Source of the DNA: Daphnia carinata
Taxonomy: Eukaryota > Arthropoda > Branchiopoda > Diplostraca > Daphniidae
Reading direction: 5' to 3'
Assembly: GCF_022539665.2 (NCBI RefSeq)
Contig: NC_081333.1
Location: forward strand, 12,832,971-12,896,970
DNA length: 64,000 bases
Positions 36,890 through 47,932 of this stretch are shown here, piece by piece (within the stretch, counting starts at the first letter, position 1; each line of letters begins with the position of its first letter). A program made the translations under genes and the position numbers. Under the pieces are notes generated by a model. That model saw nothing but the letters and a program-made list of their open reading frames with translations. It did no database searches and was not told the origin of the DNA.

Positions 36890-38710
36890 CATTTAAAGTT
36901 AAGACACTTTGCCCAATTCCAACAGTTTTGATTCTTACTTGTAAGTTGTTATTGCACGAGAATGCAGCGACGAAATCCGCGGTCTTTTTGCTGTTGACAA
37001 AAAGGGTAGTCTTGGCACCACCGAGATCTTGTAAAACTTCGATCAGCTTAGCTCTCTTATCGCTTTTCGAGCACTGAAAAAATAGCTGTTCAACACCCGG
37101 ATTGGTGCCATCGACAATGTCTGTTATGACGAATATGTAGTCTTCCATGTACGTCGCAGCCAGCTCTTGCACTTCATCTGGGAATGTAGCCGAAAACATA
37201 CAAACACGACGGATTCCCTACAGAGAAACAAATAATATTACATCAATCAAATCTCATACTCAAAAGCCATCGAGGACATACTTTCGGATGCATCGTTGGA
37301 TGATTGAAAATTTTTTCAACATTGGGACCGAAACCCATATCAAGCATTCGATCAGCTTCATCCAAAATTTAAAACCTGACTCCCGAGAAGTCAAATACTT
37401 CACGGTCGAGAAAATCATTGAATCGCCCCACGGTTGCGACAAAAATATTGCACCCAGCTTGAAGATTTGACCGCTGATGGCTCGTGAGAGTTCCTCCATA
37501 TATAATCACAGACTTTAAAACCGAACTGTAGGAGAATTTATACGCCTCGCGGTGAATTTGAATGGCCAATTCACGAGTGGGTGCGACAATTACAACTTCT
37601 GGCTTTTGCCCCATGGCATGAGACGCACCAACAACACCTTGTTCTAACAATATGTTCATAACCGGTACCAAGTACGCCGCCTGCATGAAAAAATGTAAAA
37701 TTTTAGATGATTTAATCAACGAATATCACGAAGGGTTTGTTGAGTATCTTACATGCAATTGGACCTTTTAGTAGTCGCAATCACCGGCATGCCCACTAAA
37801 AATTACTTTTACTTCAACTTACCCAGTTCATACCGACCCATTCGAATCAAGTCAGTACGAGGGCATCAAGGTTTCAAAATTACACAGTGTTAATTAGTTG
37901 GATTACCGTTTTCCGGAGCCCATGACCGCACAAGCAATTAAACCTCTTTTGGCAAGAATAACTACAACTGAAGCTTTCTGAACAGGTGTTGGTTTTATGT
38001 AGCCAGAATTCTTAATGTTTTGAAGTAGTAGTTGATGCAGGCCGGCTTCTTCGAATGATGTTATGTATTGAAGTACATCTTTTCCTGTAGCCTAAAGCAA
38101 GCACAATAGATATTTAAAAAAAAAATACAGTTTCGAGAAATGGCGTACATGGAGGACGACTTTATCAAAATTGTTAAAGCTTTCCCTAAGACAATGCCCT
38201 TAAACAGTTCCTATTCACCGCATGTCACAGCTTCTGGAATGTATTGCTCATGTGGCTTTCCATCTTCTGTCAATTCACTGAAGAGATTCGGGCAGCCTAT
38301 CGAGCTGTGGTCAGCTTCATTACACTAGGAGTAAAACAATGAACACTGGAACATAAATAGTTTTGTGAAGATGTAATTGGTGTTTACATCATAACAGTTG
38401 CTGCCACCAATGCTTCCTCCTTGAGGAAAATCCCTTGCTATATTGCCCTCTTCTTCGTTAAAAATGAGCACTAAAAATGATGTTTTTTTTGTTTTTTGTT
38501 TATCTCATGGCAGGTACGACTTTCACCACCGCCGCGACCCTCTTGCGGACAATCCTTCGAGACATGTCCCCCTTTCCCATACTATAAAAAGCACCAAGAA
38601 GTTAAGTTCGAACACATGTTTCGATATTTTCATCTTACTTTGTGACGTCAACGGACCACTACCGCCGCCTCCACCATCTTGTGGACACTTTGGCAAAATG
38701 TCTTTCACAC
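36890..38710 (-). pseudogene. vas: Broken vasa-like DEAD-box RNA helicase copy
   Basis: In minus-strand order one can read two or three degenerate CCHC zinc-knuckle pieces (KCPQDGGGGGSG, HVSKDCPQEGRGGG), the Q-motif region (SGYIKPTPVQKA), a degenerate Walker A (VMGSGK), APTRELAIQ, LDEADRMLDMGFGPNVEKIF, SATFPDEVQELAA, and the first part of helicase domain 2. The zinc knuckles plus this core identify a Vasa homolog of the crustacean type. The copy is dead: TAG at 38211-38213 and TAA at 37369-37371 interrupt the frame, and the C-terminal domain stops after about 50 residues. Introns are still present (for example around 37219-37260), so it is a DNA duplicate, not a retrocopy. Confidence 0.85.
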
Positions 38711-39090
38711 TGTTAAACAAAACCATAGTTTAAAGTAATCACACTAGGAATACAAGAAAACACTTACCTAGTGACCTTGGACAGAAAAAATGTAGAACAG
38801 AATGAAACAAATAAGATTATATAGAGAGGTCAAGAAGTAAAATCTAGCGAGGACGGTCTATCTAGCGAGTAAAGGTAGACAGCAGACTACACGCGTTAAG
38901 CCAATCTAAAAATATGCCTGAAAAAAAACTGTCCGATGAGCCACGGTTTAAGGCGCCTCTTGTGGACGCAAAAGTCATTACGAGAAATTTTATCCGCCAC
39001 AAACTAAATGTTTTTAAACATTTAAAGTACTTATCCAAATGAAAATTTAACTTAAGAAAATTTATATGTTTGAGTAATATAAAGACGTTA
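38711..39090. other. Spacer, no gene seen
   Basis: AT-rich sequence. At 39064-39083 a 20-bp block (tatgtttgagtaatataaag) is repeated in inverse at about 39130-39149, inside the right direct repeat. Confidence 0.4.
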
Positions 39091-39490
39091 TTGTGTATTA
39101 TTTTCACATCGCAACAACCAATAATGACTTTATATTACTCAAACATATTATTTATACCTAAAACAAGCAATTATTCTCATTGCTATTAGAATTACATTCA
39201 TTATAATTGCTGCAGCACAAAATGGAAAGTTAATAGTTAATAGTAATAATAATGAAGTTAAGTAAGTAGAATATAACAAAATAATTATTGTATAGTTATA
39301 TTTTAATGAAATAAAGTTATTAATTAAAATAAATAATAATTCAGATTCAATTCAGAAATAATAATAATTCAGAAAATTTTCTAAATACTACTTTACGAAT
39401 TCTAGCGGCTAGAATTCGTAAAGTAGTATTTAGAAAATTAAGTAGGAATCTGGCCGATAGATGGCCATAGCTGTAAAAAAGAAAAAAAAG
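39091..39490. repeat. Dispersed direct repeat, right copy
   Basis: Matches 31974-32300 with an insertion near 39326-39447 that holds a palindrome. Confidence 0.85.
39375..39439. repeat. Near-perfect palindrome, 32-bp arms with 1-nt spacer
   Basis: Left arm 39375-39406 is the exact reverse complement of 39408-39439 around a single G (core gaattctagc-g-gctagaattc). It could extrude as a cruciform. Confidence 0.9.
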
Positions 39491-39494
39491 GCCG

Positions 39495-39498
<4 letters not shown>

Positions 39499-39549
<51 letters not shown>

Positions 39550-39566
39550 GGGGGGGGGGGGGGGGG
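39499..39566. repeat. Homopolymer T run followed by G run
   Basis: About 49 T followed by about 18 G, ending 54 bp before the XRCC2 start codon. The lengths may be inexact because such tracts are error-prone in sequencing. Confidence 0.85.
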
Positions 39567-39620
39567 TAAAACGGATTGCCATATACTATAGCAAGAAGTG
39601 TTTGTTTGTCTCTTAATTTA

Positions 39621-40430
39621 ATGGCGAACATAGTGAAAACCGAAAGTGGCATTGATCTTTTACAAAGATTTTCTGTCAGGCCGAAACTTGTTGGGTTGCA
39701 AGTAGAAGTCTTTGGAGAAAATGGACCACTGCCCGGAGACGTGATAGAGATCAACGAAAAAGATACAAATTTTAAAACTATCCTGTTGACCCAGTGGATT
39801 ATAAAATGTATACTTCCTGCAGCTTGGAGAGGTGTGCAAATTGGCGGGCTTGAGGTGGGAGTGGTGTTTCTGTCTACTGATCATCATTTTTCGTCATTAA
39901 ACTTGGTCACTTTGCTTGAGAGAAGGTTGAAAAGAACTCTTCGGCAATGTCAGCAACTTCCACCTGGCTCAGGGCTTACTATGATGAAAGAAATTACCAA
40001 AGATTCTCTAAAGAGACTTTCCTTATATGAAAGCTTTTGTAAAACAGAGCTCCTTTTTAACTTCTGTTCTACCAAAACCTACATTCTGTCTCATTCTCAG
40101 TCTTCAGTGGTGATAGTTGATAGCCTTTCTGCATATTATTGGGAAGACCGATTGTCATCGTCAACCATGCAGAGCCTAGACAAATATTGCCAATCTCTTC
40201 TGCAGTCTCTTATTGAAAAGTTGAAACAAACCAATATTACCATCATATACACTGTACAGCAATTCCTCAGAGAACTTCATGAAAGAGAAAGTAGTGATGC
40301 TCAATTGTTTATTTATTCCCTTTCTATAGAAAATCCACTGCAAACTGTAATTCACGTAGAAGATAGAAGGACTGGTAGTAAATTTTCAAAGAAAATTGAG
40401 TCTCTCAAAGGAGACTTGTTGTTAAAATAA
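39621..40430 (+). CDS. Xrcc2: DNA repair protein XRCC2 (RAD51 paralog)
   Basis: Single exon of 269 residues from the ATG at 39621 (the longer open frame uses an upstream TTG). XRCC2 acts with other RAD51 paralogs (BCDX2 complex) in loading RAD51 at broken DNA and stalled forks. The match to the family is clear in ESGIDLLQR near the N-terminus, KCILP, GGLEVGVVFLSTDHHFSSL (Walker B region 1), VVIVDSLSAYYWEDR, and the C-terminal sheet with YTVQQFL. The Walker A position, GPEGTGKT in human XRCC2, is EKDTNFKT here: Lys-Thr remain but the glycines are gone. Human XRCC2 is reported to work without ATP binding, so loss need not kill function. It ends 275 bp from the convergent centrosomin gene. Confidence 0.85.
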   Translation: MANIVKTESGIDLLQRFSVRPKLVGLQVEVFGENGPLPGDVIEINEKDTNFKTILLTQWIIKCILPAAWRGVQIGGLEVGVVFLSTDHHFSSLNLVTLLERRLKRTLRQCQQLPPGSGLTMMKEITKDSLKRLSLYESFCKTELLFNFCSTKTYILSHSQSSVVIVDSLSAYYWEDRLSSSTMQSLDKYCQSLLQSLIEKLKQTNITIIYTVQQFLRELHERESSDAQLFIYSLSIENPLQTVIHVEDRRTGSKFSKKIESLKGDLLLK

Positions 40431-40705
40431 AACTTTGAACAACAGAAAAGATTATAATATTTATTCATACCGGATGCAATTCGCACAACGAAACGACAAA
40501 GTGAAGTATCGAATCAGCAATAGTTTCATCTTGGCTGATTTTCTGAATATCTGTATCGATTTTAATGACCATAGAATAAGATCAACCATTATCATGTACA
40601 AGAATCACATTAAAACATGAGGCACATTCTTCCCGTTATTGAAGGCTTTTCGAAATGTAGCAGTAATAAAAAGGAAAAAAGGAAAATGTATTATAATAAT
40701 AATAC

Positions 40706-43700
40706 TTAATGGCTGCCATGATTAGCCTGTTCCAGAAGGCCCCGAGCCTAATAATAAATTGAATAAAATTAAGTTTTTACAGTTGTCGGCCTAAATTTGT
40801 CAAGCACCGTACCTGGCACAGAATGTTATGTGTTTTTCCCAATTCCTTGTTGAGAGCTCGATCAACCTTTTCCTTGCGCACATTGGCAGCTTGGAGTTTC
40901 TCGAGTGTAGCGGCCAACGTATGCTTAGCTTTGATATACTTGTTTTCCCATCTGGTACAGCTGGCGCAACCAGAAGAATTCAAGACGTCTGGCGAAACAC
41001 CATCCTTGTGAATTGTTGATTCGGTTTGCTTGGGACTCACTAGAATAAGTTTGTTAGAGGTTATGTCACTGGAAATAAGGAAAGCAACAAGTACCTTTAT
41101 TAGTAGTCCAATCGCTAAAGCCGCGAGCATCCTTATGCTCCACAGCTGAATGTTCAAGGCTGGAGAACCGGCCAGGGTCGGAATCGATTCCTAGGTCTGG
41201 TGACAGATGAAGTGCTGAAGGTCTCGAAGTATTCGTGTTCGTGTTTTGCTCATTTCTCCCGGCCTGTTAAAGTAATCGTCATTTAAATATAGAAAACAAT
41301 GAATTAATAAATTATTTTAACCTGCATGACAGGATAAAGATCTTCAGGGAACGGTGGATCTGATACATAATCCGACATTTGACTTGCCTGTCGCTGAATG
41401 CCTTGACTATTATTCCGATAACTTGTTGACGGTGGTGCAGCATGTGTTGGAGAGTTTCGCGACACGTTTGCATTAGCTGTTTGTTCCCTGAGATTCTCCA
41501 ACTCATTTTGTAGTCGATTACGTTCTTCTCTGACTGTTTCCAAATCTTCCTTCAATACACGAACTTGTTGTTCAAGTAAGGACATTGATTGTATCAAAAG
41601 TTCTTGCTGGGATTTCAGTTCATTCTCCACCTGACGCATCGTCTTCTGACCATCGTTATAAGACGTCTCCCACAGCTGAGCTTTCATGAATGCAGTGCGA
41701 AGCTCCGTTTCACGTGCATCTAGCGTACCGCGAAGCTCCGCGATTTGACGTTCCTTGGTGGCATTTGTTGACATCCATTGCGATTGAGCTTCGATCCAGC
41801 GGGCTTCAAGCAATTCCACTTCCTTATTCTTCTCGACTAGCCTCTCTTGTGTCTCCTTGAGAAGCAACTGATTTTCGCATGCCTGGAAATATTTTTCTTT
41901 GATTTTGAATTCGAGTTGCGTCGTCACATCTTTCGCCTCCCGCAACCTCAAGTCTCTTCGCTTGATGACGTCCTTCATTTTAAGTAAACGATTTTTCAGC
42001 GCATTGATGATGTACTGGGCGGTAGGTATGTCACCAGCGCCAGAAAGATCGTCTATCGAATTTCGCCTTTCACTGCCATTTAACGAATCTTCTTTCACTT
42101 GTGACTCTTCTAGCAGGAGCGATTCTTCTTTTGAAAACTGGACGTCGTAAGTGGAACGTAAACAAGAAACTAACTCTTTTAATTGCGAACGAAGTCGACT
42201 GTTTTCTTGTTCGAGTAACCGCAATCGATTGCCAGAACGTTTAACTTCACATGGATCAGACTTTGAACGTCGTGCTAGAGAAAATAAGATCTCATTAACC
42301 GAATGATTTCAACCGATACTTAAGTTTGTATCTTACCTGCTCGTTTGGACGAGTCACTACTGTCGGCTGCTGTCGGCAGACCGGCGTTGGAATGTGCAAC
42401 GGGTTTCTTGTTGGTTAATAGAGCCGCGATCGAGTTCATCTCAACGTGATGTTGAAACGGTAAACCAATGCGAGCGAATGAAACTGTACGATCTGGCTCC
42501 GACCAGGCTTCAGATTCCGAAGCTGCAACTTCATGAGGTTTGGGTTGCAATTGCGCCTTTCGAGGGCTAGTGCTTTCTTTCGCAGAGTAATTAATGGAAT
42601 CGGTGGGTTCCAGGGGAAAGAGTTCGCTGGAAAAAACAGCTGGCTGAGGTTTTTTTCCTCTTGTCAATGCCACTGGAGAGAGACTCGTAGTTTGTCCGGC
42701 AGGAGGGCGATGATAAGGTGTGCTACTGATGAGCATGTTTTTGTTTTGGCATTCGGGTGCCAATGAAAGCCGATCTGTCTGCATGGATTTATTGTTAACT
42801 GTCGGGTTGGCCATTTTCATCTTGGCTATTTCTTCATCGCGTAGTTTGATCTGGTGTTCTAAATCGATGACTGCTGTACGCAGTTGATCCAACATTATTT
42901 CATGATGCGAATCTTTAGTTTCCGAAAGTGCTGCCAGCTGGACTTGGCAACCGATTTCTTCTGTCGCAGGCGGACTATCAACAGATTTTTCTCGGCTTGA
43001 ATTCACGGGATGCTCGTTGCTTTTGGCGCTCGAGTTGCTACATATCGAAACGGAGCTACCTGAGTGTTGTAGCTGCTCTTCGGGATCGATGCCAATCATT
43101 AGCGATTGGGAAAGAGTTCGAGACAATTCCCGGCTTTGTAAAATGGAATGCTGGAGCGCTTGTCTCCGTTTACTGGCAGCCGACCAATTGCTGAGATTAA
43201 GAAGTTCTTGCTGGCTCATCGACAAAATTTCCTCCAAAAAGTCGGCCATCTCCTCCAGCCGCGTCCGTAACAAATCGCAAGCATTCGTAGAATCAGCCAA
43301 CCGCTGTCGTAAAACCGTCAACTCTTTCTTGTAGGAACGCGCTTGATGGTCACCTGCCCCAGGCTGTAAACTTTCATTACAATTGGTTTCTGCTTTCTTC
43401 TTCCAGCTACGAACCTCTGCCTTTAATCGTTGCAGCTCTACATCCAAATGCTTGGCTTTTTCTTGCGACTCTTCATATCGTTTTTTCCATGTAGCCGTTT
43501 CACTCACATCACCATTTTGATAGGCCACTAATTGATTTTTCAGACTTTGAATGGTTTCCGTCAACTCCTTGCGCTCACGTACGTAAGCTGCCAATTGAGT
43601 GGCCAAAGCGTTTGGTTGTTTTTGTTCCATCGAATCTAAGGAATGCCTAGGATTGTTGTCTGAGCGATGAGGAATAGCTGACCTAGAATTCATTTCTTGT

Positions 43701-46700
43701 TGAAGATCCATCACCTGGCGTTTGAGGATTGAAATTTGCATTTCAGCTTCAGCAACAGCTTGTTCTTTCTGGTCTACAGCTTGCTTCAATGAAGCCAATT
43801 GGTCTGCATCATGCTGTAAAACAGCTCTTTGTTGTTCAGCAGCACTGAGAAGTTTCTTTTTCTCTTCCAATTCAGCCCATAAACGTTCGTTCTCCTCTTC
43901 GGCCATGGCTTTGATGTTGTCTTCCTTACTCGAAACCTCCGTTTCCCATTTAGTTTTATTGATCAGCTCTTGCGCTTCTTTCAGTTCGGCTGTCAAATCC
44001 TTCACACGTTTATCTTTCTTGCGGCCTTCAGCTTTCAAATGTTCCAATTCTTTCTCTTTCTTCTGGATATCGGTCACGAAACCTTGAAGTGAACGACCAG
44101 CTTTGGATAAGCTTTTTTCTAACTCTCCAACTTTCTTCTTCTTGTCGTTGAGCGATCCTTCTAGTTCTGCAATCTGCTTCTGTTTTTCGTCTAATGTAAT
44201 TTGGATTTCAACTAGGATTTTATTTTGTTGTTCAAGTTGCTGTTGCTTTTCTTCTATGATTTTATCCTTTTCAACAGCCGGCTGTCGGACATCACTGATT
44301 TTGCCCGCTTTAGTTTGGCTGTCCAGCTGGGAAGTTAAATTGGCAATTTTCAAATCTTTTTCCGCTCGGATGCTTTCCATATTGGCAACATTACTTTCGA
44401 GCGTTTGCACACGCTGCTGATATTCTTGCAATTGTACCTGGAAAACAATAAAATCAAGTGATTTTCGATATGCAAATAGAACCACTAATACCTGTGAATG
44501 ACTGGCTGCCTTGGTTAGTTTTGCCATTTCTTCTAATTGGACTGTAGCATCACTGACGAGCTGATCTATTTTTGCTTGTAACTGATCCATCTCCGTTTTA
44601 GTGTGATGATCGGGATGATTGCAGGTAAGTTGATTCGGGTTTAGTAAAAATGAGCCAAAGGCCTGGGCGTACAAGTCGGTGGATTCATCCGGAATAAGAC
44701 TGGCACGATTGTTAACACGAATCTCTTCCGCATCAGCCAAGTCCTGTAAAATAAATTAGCAAAAAACTTGGAGATTGAATGTTGATCTAAAATACCTTTT
44801 GAAGTTTTTGTATTTGTTGTTGGAGTGATAGTATTTCGGCTTGGTGAGCAGCCAAAGATGAGCGCTGTTGATTTTCAAGTTCCTCGATAGCACCAGATGC
44901 TTGCGACAACAGTTGACACTTTTCTGCCAGTGATTTTTTCAGTGTTTCATTTTCCACTTTTAGCTCTATGTTGTTCTTGATAATGTCAGCAGCATCAGTC
45001 CTGCCCAAGGCTTTGCCGACTCTTTCTTCCAACAGAAAAACACGAAGCTTCAAGTTGAAATTTTCATGTTGTAGCTGCTGCAATTGCTCTTCATACTCTT
45101 TGACACACCGACCACGTAGCGGCGAGGACTTGCCCGAAGATCGATTTGCCTCTGCCCAACAAAAACGAAATTTCGATAAAAACATTTTGATAAATCACGC
45201 ATTAAGATCTCAACTTACGGGGTGTCGATGGGGCACCTTGTGTCTGTTCCAAAGATACTTGCAGATGCGACGGATCGATGCTACAATAAAAACGAATGGG
45301 CAATGAATACAAAGATCAAAATAAACAAAAACTAAAGGAAAAAGAAAAAAAGTAGGCAACGCAGTTGTTGTTTCGCTCTGGACAACTGATAAAGCTCAAA
45401 CGTATACATAACCTGGCACGGATTCAAACGTCTTCCTTTTGCAATTTAAGGTCTACGTGAGAGAATACTGCCTGTATCGCGTGAGATCGCAAAGAAAGGA
45501 AGGCTATACTTAGAGTTCATTATCGCTCAAACTATCTTTATTTGTTTTGGTTTTCGAAAGAGACAACCCGAGTTGTTTACGAAACCGGTTTGGCGCAGAT
45601 ACTTTCAAAACTATCCTGACACGAAATGAAAATCGCAAAAAAAAGAAAAAATAGGTTCAGCAACCTGCCAAAAACTGACTTCGGAGATCACGTTTATCGT
45701 TTGATGAGTGAGAAACGGCAGTGACATTCCCGCAAGTCGGATGACGAATTTCGACAGCCGAAAAAGAGTTGCAACATTCTCATGCCCTGGGCGTGCAGAG
45801 ACAGATTCTACCAAACTGTAAAAATACCCATGGATATAGTGGACTTGAAAAGAAAGGCCACATGTGCATAGGGTGCCAAAGAGAACCTTGCGAGAGTTTT
45901 AAATCGGGAAGGTTTGGGTGTCTTGTTCCAGAAATGTCACCTACTAGTCCCCCAGACCGTTTTTTTTTTTTCTTCTTCTTTTTTGTCGGCCTCACCCACT
46001 TCCGACAGGCTTGGCACTCTAAAACGTAAAAGAAAAAAAGGGGAAACAAGAAACAAAAGGCTGGAAGCAAAACATCTTAGAGCAAAAAAATTATATATAG
46101 GCCAAGTGTTGAGGTGGCCAGTATCGATTTGATGCTGAAAACGTGACGTCAAACGAAACTGCGCACAAATATCATAAACAATCAAACCGCAAAGCACTCC
46201 TTTTTTTCGTTCACAATCACCTAAAGGGCGGCGTGTTATGATGACTCAACAAGCGTCGATTCGGACTCTTCAGCGGACCGAGCCGGAATGAAGCCATCAG
46301 TTATTAATATGAAAATTGCTGTTTTCTTTTGCGTTTCACTATCACGTGGTTTTTACGAATTTCTCCATTACATACCAAAACTAACAACTGACACAATCAA
46401 AACGACACCCGCTTTGCACTGATTGGAACGAACACAATCTTGTAGTGGTCTACACACGGCGGTAGCAACAAATGTTTTCCGTTTCTTCGACGTCTTGTTT
46501 CTGCAGCAGATGTCTTTCATCTTGCACTCCCCACTATCGTCTCTCGTTTTACAACTTCCCACCGGCCACATCTGCGTCGACGCGCCGAGGAGGGAATGCG
46601 CGCGGATGTTTGGGAGGAGGGGCTATCGGAAGGCACGAAACAGAGAAACATCATAGGTACGTTATAGTGAAGGGGCCGGATGGATGAGCGCGTAGATCGA

Positions 46701-47091
46701 CCGTGAGAGAACAGCCTCACTAAACAGTTGTACTTGAAGGCTTCTGGACACAGTTCAGTTAGTACTTGCTCTCTCCAAAATGTGCGATCTCGGCCAAATA
46801 TGTAAACTGACAAGAGTCTCAAACATGAGTCAGCTGGTCTCTGTCCTAATCTTGTCACACATTATTGTCACCTATCTTGGGCTACTCCCTCCAACCCATA
46901 AATAAAAATACTGGTGTAATGAAGCATAAAAAAAATGTGCATTCTGGTGCTGGCACAGGGGGACAACTGTTCAGAGGATTTTGTAAACAAGATTCTAATC
47001 TGTAAAACAGTAAATGTTTTAACCAAGGTATTAAGCAGCCGAAGATAAATGGAAAAACATGGGAAACTCACCTTACGCTTAAATTGTCCAT
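40706..47091 (-). CDS. cnn: Centrosomin / CDK5RAP2-family centrosome scaffold
   Basis: Spliced minus-strand model: 47072-47091, 45219-45280, 44796-45151, 44492-44743, 42337-44437, 41322-42274, 41095-41263, 40813-41039 and 40706-40747, in frame throughout, 1393 residues. The N-terminus carries the CM1 motif (SPLRGRCVKEYEEQLQQLQH, then ENFNLKLRVFLLEER), which recruits gamma-tubulin complexes. Most of the rest is coiled coil, with Ser-rich linkers in the large exon. The C-terminus (LGKTHNILCQ, then ARGLLEQANHGSH from the last 14-codon exon) resembles the CM2 region that targets centrosomes. The 20-nt first coding exon is inferred from frame and a good donor; intron 1 is about 1.8 kb. If the 40813 exon is not spliced, the protein would end at 40777 instead. 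Confidence 0.85.
45281..47071 (-). other. Large first intron of centrosomin, possible alternative promoter
   Basis: No coding exon recognised. A full CRE palindrome TGACGTCA stands at 46144-46151, and a GC-richer stretch at 46560-46690. Both would fit an internal promoter. Confidence 0.4.
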
Positions 47092-47932
47092 TCTGGTGGC
47101 CCAACACTCCTGCAATAGATCATACAAAAATAATTCAATAGACCAACTAGATTGTGTTTCGATGTGACAAAAGTAAGCAGGAAGCAGCCAACTGTTCAGC
47201 AAACATAATGAAGCCTGTAATACTTTTTGTAAATTTTGCATCACTATGCTTCCATTTAAAGCACAGTTATGTAGAAGTTCATTGACTGTATCATTAAAAG
47301 GACTACATAACAATTTATAATACTGGCCTACTAAATTATGGACACTTAAAATATGAATGTATACCTGCACACAGTTGGAGAAATAATAACGGATAATTCA
47401 ATAATTAACACCAAGTACTAAAAATTTAAAAGGAAAGATTGAAGAGTAGAAACACTATTTTAGACTACAAACAAAATTAGGATTTTTAAAGTTGTAGTTT
47501 CGACAAAAAACTAAGAACAAAGCGGTTAAACTGGGCTGTCTCAACAGATGATTTCTCTAAGTCTTATTTCAAATTGAATGTACATCGTTGCCGCATTGGT
47601 AGAACTTGGCGTTAGATGGAATAGAAATATGGAAATTGGAAATGCTTAATCTCTTAATAATGCTTACCACCAGAACACTTTATCTTTCATAGGAATTGAT
47701 ATCAAACTACTAGTTTGAGAAAAATTTTAATTCCTTTTTGTTTAAAATTTTTTTACTCTTCAAGGAGCGTTTAAATTAATTCTTCAGCGTTCAGAAGTTA
47801 AAACTAGGACGCTTAAGAAGCCATCTACAGACGTCTGCAATAAACGAAGTGAGTGGTAGGCTTGTTTTTAAAAATAGAAATAGTTGGTTTGGTCCTGTTC
47901 GTTTTCACCTAGCTCTACAAATTCATCATAAA
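47092..47932. promoter_or_regulatory. Divergent promoter region of centrosomin and the SAM-domain gene
   Basis: The 840 bp between opposing start codons hold no other recognised gene. The transcription starts cannot be placed by eye. Confidence 0.45.

Noticed and set aside
43722-44420. Long Ser/Cys-rich plus-strand ORFs inside centrosomin
   Set aside because: Antisense of coiled-coil coding sequence; no family match and no splice structure.
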